Assembly (NCBI RefSeq): GCF_024464185.1
Contig: NZ_JANHAU010000007.1
Location: 124,001-188,000, forward strand
Reading direction: 5' to 3'
Source of the DNA: Haloarchaeobius salinus
GTDB lineage: Archaea; Halobacteriota; Halobacteria; Halobacteriales; Natrialbaceae
Length of the DNA stretch: 64,000 bases
The position numbers and the translations under genes were made by a program. Under the pieces are notes generated by a model. The model did no database searches. It was given only the letters and a program-made list of their open reading frames with translations, and had not been told where the DNA came from. This document shows positions 1 through 9,221 of this stretch, piece by piece (position 1 is the stretch's first letter; every line of letters begins with the position of its first letter).

Positions 1-1948
1 GAATTGAAGCACTATTTCCGATCTGTGACGGAGAGAGGTTCGATACGTTCTCTAGTTCCTGTCGGAGGTCCTCGTCAAACATGTACATCATACTTGAGGG
101 GGACGACGAGAACTCGATAATCCCTAAACCGACTCGATAGGTGTCTGGGTTACGACCCGCTCGACCGATTCGCTGGATTACACCTTCGTTCTTCCCCGGC
201 GGCAGCTTGTACTGAAGGACGGCTGCGACGCTATTCAGATCCACACCCATCTCAAGCGTCGATGTTGATAGGAGGAGTCGTTTCCCTCCATCTGGTGCAT
301 TGAACGAATCTTCGATTTGGTTCCGTTCCAGATCGTGAAGTTCGCTGGTGTGGGTTCCGATGCTGTCCGCAAACGCATTCATCGTATAGCTTTGAAAGTC
401 ACCACGAGTCGAACCATCCCAATCTGCAGATAAGAGTGGCTCCCAAGAAAAAGGATCATCCTGACTGTACTCCGAGTGTGTGTGTCGAACGACCTCTTCA
501 CCACGGTTCCCGTTCGGCGATAGGATATACTTCGCAATGTAACTGTACTGGCGGTTGATTTCGGCAATGCTGTCGATGAAGTTCAGTGCCCGATAATTTC
601 CTTTGGCGCACCAGAGGTTCAGACACTGGACCACCGCTTCATTTAGCGTCTCGACACTTCTATTCGGCGGTGGGAGAACGTAGTAATGGACCAGCTGGCG
701 TTCATCTTCGACGCCGGCCAATTCAAGGACCTCTGAATAGTCGACGTGAGCGACGGTCTCCCGATCTAACGTTGTGAGATTTTGCGCGAATTCGACCGGG
801 TTCGAAAGGGTTGCTGACGATAGTACGAATTGGGGAGTTTCGCCCTCAGTGCCTGCCTCCTTCAGCAGTTGGAGAATGTATTGAACATGGCCCCCCACAT
901 AATTTGTGTAAATATGAGCTTCGTCAAGTACGACATATTCTAGATCGTCATACCGAGTGGCGTTACTTCCTCGCGAACTGCGAAGGCGGTGATATACTGT
1001 CCAAACTGTACTCAACAAAATCGCCGGTGGCTCCTCGGCAATCGATCTCTTCGTTGGGAGTATATATTCGAACGCCTCATCACAGGCCGGGCACCGTACT
1101 TGTGGAACCCCTGTAACAGCATCAATGATAAGATCATTATCATCGGTCCCTGGGTCGCATCTTGGACAGGTAATTCCAAAGAAACTCTCTTCTTTTTTAT
1201 CAGAGCTGAGGTCATTTGGTGTATCACCATGATCGATGCCGACTGATATCGGCCGGTGGCCTATCTCTTCGAGACGGTTATTCAGACGGTCGAGCCTCGG
1301 CAGTAGCGTTGACAGCTGATCTCGAATTAATGCTTGCCGAGGGTATAATAGAAGCGACGACGTCTGAGTCCCCCCCTGATAGTCGAGTGAGTCGAGAGCG
1401 TGCTTAAACGATGGAATCGAGAAAGTAAGTGACTTCCCGGAAGCAGTTGGTCCGTCGAGCGTGAGGCATTTATTCGTTCCGTCGAGGATTTCTTCGATGG
1501 CTGTTGCCTGATGGCTTGACAGTCCATCGATTTCAGCATCATTCCCTTCAACAGCATGGGTGATAAGCTCGGCCCTTTCAGAGCTCACCCCTGCCTCACT
1601 GAGCACCTCAAAGAGTTCCCGCTCTCCGAAGTCGGGGACTTTCTCTGTCTCGATAGAGATTTCGGACTCAAAGACTAGCGGGTCGTTTTCGTATCGGTTC
1701 CTAATGTGCGAGAGCCTGTATAAGAGGTCGAAGTGGGTTGATCGATATCCAGCATCGAACTCTAGAAGCATGTCGTCGTCAAGTAAATCTTCTACCGAAG
1801 TTGCTCCTGCGAGACAGTCAGTGACCTCTCTCTCGGAAAGATACGTCTCCTCTGGAGAAAGCGATTCCCCATAGGTCCGATACAGTGACTCCTCGTGCTG
1901 GAGTATAGCTTGGTAACTTTCAATCGCCTCCGAATTTGGGGTTGTCAT
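1..1948 (-). CDS. DEAD/DEAH-box SF2 helicase, C-terminus beyond the window
   Basis: About 649 codons read from an ATG at 1948 to the left edge, so the C-terminus is missing. SF2 helicase motifs are visible: Walker A TASGKS near residue 170, a four-cysteine zinc-like insert (CPRC...CPAC) near residues 262-300, DEAH near 343, an SSATL motif III near 370, and QRIGRAGR motif VI near 590. The layout resembles the large defence helicases that often end in DUF1998, but that part is not visible. It starts 11 bp after the membrane protein gene ending at 1960 and is probably cotranscribed with it. Role in nucleic-acid remodelling for defence is inferred from family and location. The start is chosen because it is the first ATG after the upstream stop. 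Confidence 0.85.
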   Translation of the reverse strand, partial: MTTPNSEAIESYQAILQHEESLYRTYGESLSPEETYLSEREVTDCLAGATSVEDLLDDDMLLEFDAGYRSTHFDLLYRLSHIRNRYENDPLVFESEISIETEKVPDFGERELFEVLSEAGVSSERAELITHAVEGNDAEIDGLSSHQATAIEEILDGTNKCLTLDGPTASGKSLTFSIPSFKHALDSLDYQGGTQTSSLLLYPRQALIRDQLSTLLPRLDRLNNRLEEIGHRPISVGIDHGDTPNDLSSDKKEESFFGITCPRCDPGTDDNDLIIDAVTGVPQVRCPACDEAFEYILPTKRSIAEEPPAILLSTVWTVYHRLRSSRGSNATRYDDLEYVVLDEAHIYTNYVGGHVQYILQLLKEAGTEGETPQFVLSSATLSNPVEFAQNLTTLDRETVAHVDYSEVLELAGVEDERQLVHYYVLPPPNRSVETLNEAVVQCLNLWCAKGNYRALNFIDSIAEINRQYSYIAKYILSPNGNRGEEVVRHTHSEYSQDDPFSWEPLLSADWDGSTRGDFQSYTMNAFADSIGTHTSELHDLERNQIEDSFNAPDGGKRLLLSTSTLEMGVDLNSVAAVLQYKLPPGKNEGVIQRIGRAGRNPDTYRVGLGIIEFSSSPSSMMYMFDEDLRQELENVSNLSPSQIGNSASI

Positions 1949-1959
1949 GTTAGGTGTGG

Positions 1960-3783
1960 TTATCGTGGGCGTTGTGGGTCCTGAGACTGCGCTGTCGGAT
2001 GGAGTTTCGGCAGGATACGATCCGCGTGCTCATGCTCTCGGATGGGCTTAAATTCCGAAAGCCGGAGAAGTGGTTGGGGAAGAGTCGCTGTCCGACGTCG
2101 CCGGGTTCCTGTCTGCGGATACACTCGCTTGAATGCCTCTTCAACAGCGGATGGAGCATCTTCGTGCACTTGGGAGATGGTCTTTTGCCATTTCCTCACT
2201 GGGTCTGCTGACTGGTCACCGTCAGTCTTTACTGAAATCACGAACCCGGTCTCTATCAAGCCTCTGTAGAACGGGATTGCAGGTGCGGCTTCTAGCCGAC
2301 TCGCGGCCTGGGCGACACTTGACCAAGTTCGATGGAGTGTGGAAGGGGACACACACATATCCTGTTCTCCGGTGTCTGTGACCGCTAGTTCGGTAAGAGA
2401 GCACAGTAGCCGGAAGGTTGCAATGATTAGTGCCGTACGGGCAGCATACGAATCTAATTCTAAGTGCCAGAGATCGCGAATCTCCACGTCAGGGTCACCG
2501 GGACCAGAATCAATCGCGCTTCTCAGGATTCGAATTGCGGTCATGAAAGCACCCTCGAAGACAGAGTAATCGGCGTAAAACTCAGTCCTTTCCTCGTTTT
2601 CCAATAGGTTACGGTAGGATTCCAGCTCGGCCGCGAGAAAGCGATAGTGATCTTCTGAGTCGATTTTTGCGGTCTCTCGAAGCTCCACAAGTGCGAAATA
2701 CCAACTCATTAGTTCGAGTTCTGCAGAAACCGATGTCTCCGTCTCATCCCTGAGTGTTGTCCGGAAGCCTTCGTGACTAAGTCGGACTACCGCTTCCGAG
2801 CCGTATTCTAACCCCTGTTCGTGGGCTTCTCTGAGATGCTTTAGACACGTCAATGCTGCGTCTCCTGCATCCGATTCATCCGCCTTGCGAGCAAGTGTCG
2901 GAATAAATTCGACCAGGAGAGGTCGAAACAGCGACTCACCCGATATGCCCGCTTCATCAGGGAGTGGAACCAGTTCGGTACTGCATTCTACATTGTTTTG
3001 TTCTCGTACCTCTTCTTCCTGGGTCGTATCAATCCCCCGAATCAGGGGAAGATTCGCTGTCTGAGACCGATCAACAGTTTGTGTACTGGACGAATCTCCG
3101 AGCTGGGAATCAAGAACTGACCGGGTTATCTCCTCAGATTTTACCGTCATAACTTCGAATCCATTCGACAGCGTCGAATTTGAGCCGTCGTCGATTTGGG
3201 CACACAGAAACTCGTAAAATCCACGTAGGGGGTTCTCATCGATACGTCGAGATGTTCTTGTGTTCCGTATGTCACTGATGTATCTTTCCGGGGTGACCTT
3301 TGTTTGATAGGCAGCGATAACCCCCGACGGCGTGGCAAGTGTTAGGGAGCGGAGGGCGTACTCAGTGATAGCAGCAAAGCTTACTGCTGCTAGCACAATC
3401 ATTGATGCGACTGTAGCGAGCCGTAGCGTGGGAGGGATTAAACCCGACCCGACGAGAACCACGACATCGAGAAAAAGTGAAACACTGACAACTATCAGTG
3501 TCAGCTGAAGATGGCTATTTTCCGTGAATAGCCAGGTGAGTCTCGGTGAGTATTGAGGACTCGTCAACTGCACGCCGACATACGTCAGCGAGAACACAAT
3601 CGCAACAACACTCGCTTGGCTTGTGAACAGAACGTCTGCTAGTGTTCCAGGAGCCGTGGCCGAAATAATCGCGCCGCTGTGCTTAGCGGCCAGCCAACCG
3701 GTTAAGGAGACAAACCCGATGAGAGCCGCGCCTATTCCGAAAATAGAGCTTGTCTCACCAATCCGCTCGTTCCAACTTGTCAC
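1960..3783 (-). CDS. DUF2254-like multi-pass membrane protein with large cytosolic domain
   Basis: 607 residues. The first about 165 hold four hydrophobic segments, with a SLTYVGVQLTSPQYSPRL stretch that matches the conserved core of the DUF2254 membrane family (S-L-T-x-V-A-x-Q-x-x-S-x-x-x-S-P-R). The remaining about 440 residues are acidic, soluble-looking and rich in helices; I recognise no catalytic motif there. It lies 11 bp before a DEAH helicase gene and 146 bp after the DISARM-like operon, with its own TATA-like box upstream. DUF2254 proteins have no settled function. Being paired with a helicase in a defence island suggests a membrane-linked effector or anchor, but this is inference only. 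Confidence 0.75.
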   Translation of the reverse strand: MTSWNERIGETSSIFGIGAALIGFVSLTGWLAAKHSGAIISATAPGTLADVLFTSQASVVAIVFSLTYVGVQLTSPQYSPRLTWLFTENSHLQLTLIVVSVSLFLDVVVLVGSGLIPPTLRLATVASMIVLAAVSFAAITEYALRSLTLATPSGVIAAYQTKVTPERYISDIRNTRTSRRIDENPLRGFYEFLCAQIDDGSNSTLSNGFEVMTVKSEEITRSVLDSQLGDSSSTQTVDRSQTANLPLIRGIDTTQEEEVREQNNVECSTELVPLPDEAGISGESLFRPLLVEFIPTLARKADESDAGDAALTCLKHLREAHEQGLEYGSEAVVRLSHEGFRTTLRDETETSVSAELELMSWYFALVELRETAKIDSEDHYRFLAAELESYRNLLENEERTEFYADYSVFEGAFMTAIRILRSAIDSGPGDPDVEIRDLWHLELDSYAARTALIIATFRLLCSLTELAVTDTGEQDMCVSPSTLHRTWSSVAQAASRLEAAPAIPFYRGLIETGFVISVKTDGDQSADPVRKWQKTISQVHEDAPSAVEEAFKRVYPQTGTRRRRTATLPQPLLRLSEFKPIREHEHADRILPKLHPTAQSQDPQRPR

Positions 3784-3809
3784 CGAGATACAGCACTGTT
3801 TGGAACCAT

Positions 3810-3826
3810 CGGTAATAAATATGTTA
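3810..3826 (-). promoter_or_regulatory. TATA-like promoter for the membrane protein/helicase unit
   Basis: On the minus strand an AT-rich ATATTTATTA tract sits about 30-40 bp before the start at 3783, in a 146-bp gap after the larger operon. This suggests the two-gene unit is transcribed separately from the DISARM-like genes. Confidence 0.45.
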
Positions 3827-3929
3827 GTGAATCTAGCGAGCGGAGCGTATCGTCAGCTCCCGAGCTTGACCCGAACTATCGTCCACCCTTGCTTAGCTGT
3901 CCGGAATTGTCCTCAATTCTTCACCGTCT

Positions 3930-6900
3930 CTATATCGTCCGGAGCTTCTCTGCCACCTCCGTCGGCGACTCAATGCTGAAGTAACGATAGCCCAGTTGGA
4001 GCAACCGCTGTCGTTTCTCGTCATCTTGCTGGACGACATGTGCTTTGTCGTGGTCCGGGCCGTCGACGAAAACTATGACCGGCTGTGGACGAGAATCATC
4101 GTTGTAGTAGAAGTCGGCCTGCACCACCGGTTCATCGCCGTCGTAGATCGTCTCCTGGGCACTGTCCGGAAGTGGGTATCCTTCATCGCGGATAGCCGCC
4201 AACACCTCACGCTCCAGCTCGGACTCACAGCCGTCCTGAAGTGCTTCGAAATGGTCGTCATCTACACCACCATCAAGTGGCACCAGGGTCATTTCGCTCG
4301 CACCATACAGCCAGGGCATGACGAGTTCTCGGTCGAAGAGGGGGTGCTCGCGCTGGTTGTAGAACGACATCAAACACTCGTAGCAGGCACGCTCACACCC
4401 ATCAGGGTCATTCGCGTGAAGGACGTCGAGCGATTCCCGAATCGAGCGAGCGAATCGGTCCTTCTCTGGGTTGGTCAGCTCATGTAGCGCGCCGGCTCCA
4501 CCTTCGCTGGTTTCGTGGATGACGATGGTCATCGCCCGCTCGGATTTCGGATCGGGTTTGATGAACGTCGCGAGTTCTTCCTCGTCAAGATCGAACTCAA
4601 CGAGTACACCTTGATACAGCGCTTCCTTGAGGGTCCGGAAGAACGATTCGGCTTGGTCGTCGTCGACGTCGCCCGGAAGGGGCGTCGTGAGAGTGACCGT
4701 GTCGTGGTTCCCATCGGTGTACAGCTCGATTCCTTCTCGGATGGCCGCCATATCGGCATTTGCGTAGCACTTCCCGTCGACGTGCTCTTCGATTTGGTGG
4801 TGGCTCGTGAGCCAGCGCTTGCACTCCGTACACAGGGCAAAGCCCTGGAGTTCGTCATCATCGCGACCTCTGATGCCACTGTTGACTGTGACGATACGCG
4901 CGCTTGGCTCATAGGTCACGCGGGCTGAGACGCCATCGCCGTCGAGCTCGTAGGTATGGGGCTGTCGCTGTTCGTAGTACCGAGAGATTTCGTACCCTTC
5001 CCGGCGGCGCTCTTCGTCATCGCTGGTGATGTTCTCTTCGGGCTGTGCGCGCATATCCGGCAACTCCATCGTACTGGGGTTGGTGTGGATGCCGCTGAAT
5101 GACTCGCCACAGGTCGGACAGCCAGCGGCCTCCTGGGCGTCATCACCCATCAGAATCGTCTGACAGGCCGGACAGACGATTTTATGCCGAGTTACCGGCT
5201 CGGAGTCGCGGGTCTTCGGGCGGGCGTATTTGATGCCGTGGCGCTCGCCACGATAGTAGACACTATTCCCAGGAGCGAACTCACGGATTGCGCGGGTTTC
5301 GTCGCGCTGGATATCGTCCTCCATCGTCGTGAACCCGAGTGTGCAGCTCGTCCGTGGGAACCCATAGTTCGGAAGGAACCCTTGGGACCGGAGATACTGG
5401 TACGAGTAGAACCGCCGGCCGCCATTGCGCATGTCTTCGAGGCGTCGTTCAATCGCATCACGTTCCCGGCGTTCGAGGTACTCACCACTCTGGGCCTCCA
5501 ATTTCTTATTCAGTCGGCGGAGTTCGCGGGTGAGCCGAGTGTATTCGATCCGCCAGGCCTCAAAGGCGTCGTCAAGGGCGTCGACGAACCCATCGACCTG
5601 GGACTCGATGAACTCGCCCGTGAACCACTCCTGGTAGTCCTCACGGCTGCGTTCTCGTTCGAAGGCACCCTCAACGGCCGTGATGATCTCCTCACGGTGG
5701 TCCCGGACCGCTTCCCTGAGGTCCTTTTGATAGCTCTCGATGATCTCGTAGTCACCGCCGGATTCGATATTCAGGATTTGTTTGATCTTTCCGTAGAACT
5801 TGAAGTCGATGACCTCGAGGACGAGTGCATTGATGTGGGCCTCGATCAAATCCCGGTTGTTGAGCAGGAACGTCGGTGGCGAAATCTCCCCAGCGATAAT
5901 TCGCTGTGGGCGCTGGTAGAAGTACTGGTCGTGGGATGCACGCCCGAATCCGCTCCCACAGAATGTCGTCACCAGAGAGGGTTGATCCTGCCGACCGGCT
6001 CGCCCCGACCGCTGGGCGTAATTGCTCGGGTTCGGCGGAACGTTGCGCATAAACACGTTTGAGAGGTCGCCGATGTCGATTCCAAGTTCCATGGTCGGCG
6101 TACAGACTATCGTATTGAGATCATCACCCTCCCGGAACCGGGTTTCGAGCTCTTTGCGGATGTCACCCTCAATCTGGCCACTGTGTTCCGCCGCAAAAAT
6201 GTCGACCGCTTGGTCGAAGGGCTTCGTGTACAGGTCGTGGAAGTAGGAATCCTGCAGGTCAGTGTCCTCAGGGGTAACGTTGCCACAGCTGCTGTTCAAA
6301 CACATCTTCAGGTTCTTCCGGGTAACGACCGTCTTGCACTTCGGACAGACGGACACATCGCTTGCGTCGTGGGCCACTAGCCGGACGAAGCTCGGGTTGA
6401 GCATGTACGCCTGCCGGCCCCGGTAGACGTTATCCTCGATCAAGAGCGGGAGTTTGTCGGGATCTTTCAGGAGGTCTCTGACCGCCTCGACGATCGTGAT
6501 GGCACGGTCGACATCAACGTCAAACGCTCGCGTCGTCCACTTGACGTGACGAGAGCGGCGATTCGTGAAGCGATGGATTTGCTGAGTGTTGCTGGTGTCA
6601 GCGGTGTCGCTGAATCCCTCGGGGAAGCGGAAGTACTGCTGCTTGTGGAACATCGCCTCATCGTCAAGGGGATTGATCGTGTTCCGCCGGAAATCGCCGA
6701 AGTTGGTGAATATCTCGTGATTAATCGCTGCCGTCCGGCGGAACAGGTCGAGATAGCCCTTGCAGTACTCATGTCGAATCGCTGGCTCTGCATTGTCGAG
6801 TTCTGGGATACCTTCCCACTGCTCGTCTAGCTCGGCGAGCTGATCGAGGTTTTCGTACTCGACGTCAAGCAGCCCAACGTCTTCGAGGCTCTGCTGCCCA

Positions 6901-9221
6901 CGCTGCTGGCTCTTCTGCAGCTCTAGAAGGACGTGGAACTGTAGGTATTCGCTGAAGCGGGCCTTCTCGTCATCCGGGACCCCAAACATCGTCGTCTGGA
7001 GAGCATCGGGGAGTGCGTCCTGTTCGTCGAGCACGTCGAAAGTCCGATTGCCGATATCCGAGAGGCTCACTTTGTCACTGGCAGTGAGGGCATTGTACAG
7101 CGCCCGTCTAAACTTGACTCGCTGATAGAGATTATTGATGTGAGCCGCCTGTAGGGCGGTGTCCTGCCGGTTGTCACTGAATGCGATCGTCTTCTGTTGA
7201 TCGTCCGGGAGCTCCTGCATCGTCGACCCGATCAGGACGTCCGTCGCGGTCGACCGTCCGACCGTGCCGAACTTGAACAGCTTCGAGAGCTCCATTGCCC
7301 GCCCCAGTCGGGTGTGGCTCACACCACAGTTGCCACAGAAGAGGAACTCCGCCTGGCTCCACATTGCCTCGAGGCCTTGACTCGCGAAGCAGCCACACGC
7401 CAGTTGGCCGCTGGTACGGTGACCGTCAGTCAGTTTATTGTGCTCTGGGCAGTACGTGACCGGTTCCGGGACAGCGTCTTCCCATGTATCGCGGAGCCGG
7501 CCTTGGTCGTCGAACCAGTCGGCGGGAAGTGAGACTTCCTCCCGGTCCCAGTCACCCCGCATGATGTAGCCAGCGGTTGCACCATCGTCGACGCTGAGGT
7601 CGTCGACTTCTCGTTGGGTGAGATGGCCCCCTTCGGATCGCGTTACCGTGTAGTACTCCTGACCACAGGCCCGGCAGAACGTGATTGGGAACGCCCTGCG
7701 GCTACGATCATACTCGTCCGCACAATGCCGGCATTCGATGTCCCCAGCATCACTGAGGTGAGGGTCGTCTTCATTGAACGCCTCTGGCGTGAGACAGGCA
7801 ACGAGTCCGGAGCCCTGTGAGAAGAAAGAGTGGAGTTTCGGGACGAAAATCGGCTGCTGTTCACCCTGGACTTCCGTCGTCGCAACGGTCCCAACCAACA
7901 AGGCCGCCTGAAGTTCCCGCTGAGCTTCGGCAGCGCTCACGTCAGGACGGTACGCATCCTGATAGCGCTCGACGAGCGTGATTTCCTCCGCACCGTCGAC
8001 GTCACCCGATGGCTGTATCTGCTGACTTTCCGTGCTCAGTTGTTCATCGAGGAACGCAATCGTGGGATGGTTGAGGAGGACCTCACCGAGCGCGGCCGCG
8101 GATTCAGTTTCCTCTTTGCGAAGGGAGCGGGCAGTAAGTCGTTCTGCGAGTTTCGTCGCTTCGTCCGCCGTGCCGTCGAACCGGCGAATATCGTCTTCGC
8201 CGACTTCGACGGTGTCCGGAAGGGATTCGCCCCCAGTGAAGTGAATCGGGTAGTAGGTTTCTTCGATGACCCGCTCCGGCGGGACTTCGGAGCCGAAAAT
8301 TCGACCGGAGAACTCCGCAATTTCTTCTTCGGCTTCCCGGCCTTCCTCGCTTTGGACCGTTGCAGACGTCCCAATGCAAGTCAGCGACTCACCGGCATCC
8401 GTGTGTTCCCGGAGACGACGAATCAGTGCGGCGACGTCGGCACCCTGATGGCCGGTGTAAGTGTGAATCTCGTCCAGGACGAGATACTCAAGTGCGCCGG
8501 CATGCTCGGGCGGGAAGAGCTTCTTATCCTCGTGTCGCGTGAGGATGTAGTCGAGCATGACGTAGTTCGTCATCAGGATGTCCGGCGGGTCATCCTGCAT
8601 CTCCTCGCGGGAGATAACTTCGCAGTCGTAGGACTCTTTCCGGCCGAATTGCTGTAGGAATTCTGCCTCACTATCGGGGTTCGAAGGCGTGTCCCCAGTG
8701 TATAGGCCGAGGCGGAGCCCCGATTCGTCAAGACGTTCGGCAAACTCCTCGTACTGGGAGTTCGCCAGCGCGTTCATCGGATAGACGATGACCGCCTTGA
8801 CACCCTCTTCGCCACGAGCTTTTGACTCTAGGCAATGGGAGACAATCGGGATTCCAAAGGCGAAACTCTTCCCCGAGCCTGTGCCGGTCGAGACGATGGT
8901 GTTGCCCTCCTCGATCGCTTCGATCGCTTCGGACTGGTGTTTGTAAGGCTCAATCGGGTCGCCATCGTCGTCGTCGAAGACATTGAGAACACCCTGGTGG
9001 AGGCGTTCCTCTTCGACAAACTCCGTGAGTGGGCGGCCGTACTCGAATCGCTGGTTCAGTTCGACGAAGGGTTCCTTCCACAGCACTTTGCCGTCCTGGA
9101 TGCGCGAGTCGATCCAGGATTCGATTGTCTCGTCTTCGACGTTCTGGAACGTCTCGACGTAGTTGCGGTATGAGTTCTGGACTGTATCCAGAGCATCGAA
9201 GGGGTTAAGCGATGAGCTCAT
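3930..9221 (-). CDS. Helicase-DUF1998-nuclease fusion (DrmA/DrmB-like)
   Basis: 1763 residues. Visible in order: SF2 Walker A TGSGKS near residue 114; DEIH box near 249; GTSAT near 285; cysteine clusters near 500-530 (CRHC...CRAC) and near 640 (CGNC); helicase C-terminal motifs TMELGIDIGD and QRSGRAGR near 1050-1075; a DUF1998 region with CERACYECLMSFYNQREH near 1610; and a final about 98 residues with EREVL, QADF, VIVFVDGPDHD and DDEKRQRLLQLGY. That tail has the pattern of a Vsr/DUF559-type PD-(D/E)XK nuclease, with FVDG in place of the commoner ExDG. It overlaps the methylase gene by 4 bp. In class 1 DISARM, helicase (DrmA) and DUF1998 (DrmB) are separate proteins and DrmC is a phospholipase-D nuclease; here one chain seems to carry all three roles. 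A DruE-type relationship is the main alternative. Confidence 0.85.
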   Translation of the reverse strand: MSSSLNPFDALDTVQNSYRNYVETFQNVEDETIESWIDSRIQDGKVLWKEPFVELNQRFEYGRPLTEFVEEERLHQGVLNVFDDDDGDPIEPYKHQSEAIEAIEEGNTIVSTGTGSGKSFAFGIPIVSHCLESKARGEEGVKAVIVYPMNALANSQYEEFAERLDESGLRLGLYTGDTPSNPDSEAEFLQQFGRKESYDCEVISREEMQDDPPDILMTNYVMLDYILTRHEDKKLFPPEHAGALEYLVLDEIHTYTGHQGADVAALIRRLREHTDAGESLTCIGTSATVQSEEGREAEEEIAEFSGRIFGSEVPPERVIEETYYPIHFTGGESLPDTVEVGEDDIRRFDGTADEATKLAERLTARSLRKEETESAAALGEVLLNHPTIAFLDEQLSTESQQIQPSGDVDGAEEITLVERYQDAYRPDVSAAEAQRELQAALLVGTVATTEVQGEQQPIFVPKLHSFFSQGSGLVACLTPEAFNEDDPHLSDAGDIECRHCADEYDRSRRAFPITFCRACGQEYYTVTRSEGGHLTQREVDDLSVDDGATAGYIMRGDWDREEVSLPADWFDDQGRLRDTWEDAVPEPVTYCPEHNKLTDGHRTSGQLACGCFASQGLEAMWSQAEFLFCGNCGVSHTRLGRAMELSKLFKFGTVGRSTATDVLIGSTMQELPDDQQKTIAFSDNRQDTALQAAHINNLYQRVKFRRALYNALTASDKVSLSDIGNRTFDVLDEQDALPDALQTTMFGVPDDEKARFSEYLQFHVLLELQKSQQRGQQSLEDVGLLDVEYENLDQLAELDEQWEGIPELDNAEPAIRHEYCKGYLDLFRRTAAINHEIFTNFGDFRRNTINPLDDEAMFHKQQYFRFPEGFSDTADTSNTQQIHRFTNRRSRHVKWTTRAFDVDVDRAITIVEAVRDLLKDPDKLPLLIEDNVYRGRQAYMLNPSFVRLVAHDASDVSVCPKCKTVVTRKNLKMCLNSSCGNVTPEDTDLQDSYFHDLYTKPFDQAVDIFAAEHSGQIEGDIRKELETRFREGDDLNTIVCTPTMELGIDIGDLSNVFMRNVPPNPSNYAQRSGRAGRQDQPSLVTTFCGSGFGRASHDQYFYQRPQRIIAGEISPPTFLLNNRDLIEAHINALVLEVIDFKFYGKIKQILNIESGGDYEIIESYQKDLREAVRDHREEIITAVEGAFERERSREDYQEWFTGEFIESQVDGFVDALDDAFEAWRIEYTRLTRELRRLNKKLEAQSGEYLERRERDAIERRLEDMRNGGRRFYSYQYLRSQGFLPNYGFPRTSCTLGFTTMEDDIQRDETRAIREFAPGNSVYYRGERHGIKYARPKTRDSEPVTRHKIVCPACQTILMGDDAQEAAGCPTCGESFSGIHTNPSTMELPDMRAQPEENITSDDEERRREGYEISRYYEQRQPHTYELDGDGVSARVTYEPSARIVTVNSGIRGRDDDELQGFALCTECKRWLTSHHQIEEHVDGKCYANADMAAIREGIELYTDGNHDTVTLTTPLPGDVDDDQAESFFRTLKEALYQGVLVEFDLDEEELATFIKPDPKSERAMTIVIHETSEGGAGALHELTNPEKDRFARSIRESLDVLHANDPDGCERACYECLMSFYNQREHPLFDRELVMPWLYGASEMTLVPLDGGVDDDHFEALQDGCESELEREVLAAIRDEGYPLPDSAQETIYDGDEPVVQADFYYNDDSRPQPVIVFVDGPDHDKAHVVQQDDEKRQRLLQLGYRYFSIESPTEVAEKLRTI

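Noticed and set aside
5184-6062. 292-residue plus-strand open frame
   Set aside because: It is antisense to the helicase/DUF1998 gene, which has clear motifs throughout; long antisense frames are common in GC-rich haloarchaeal DNA.
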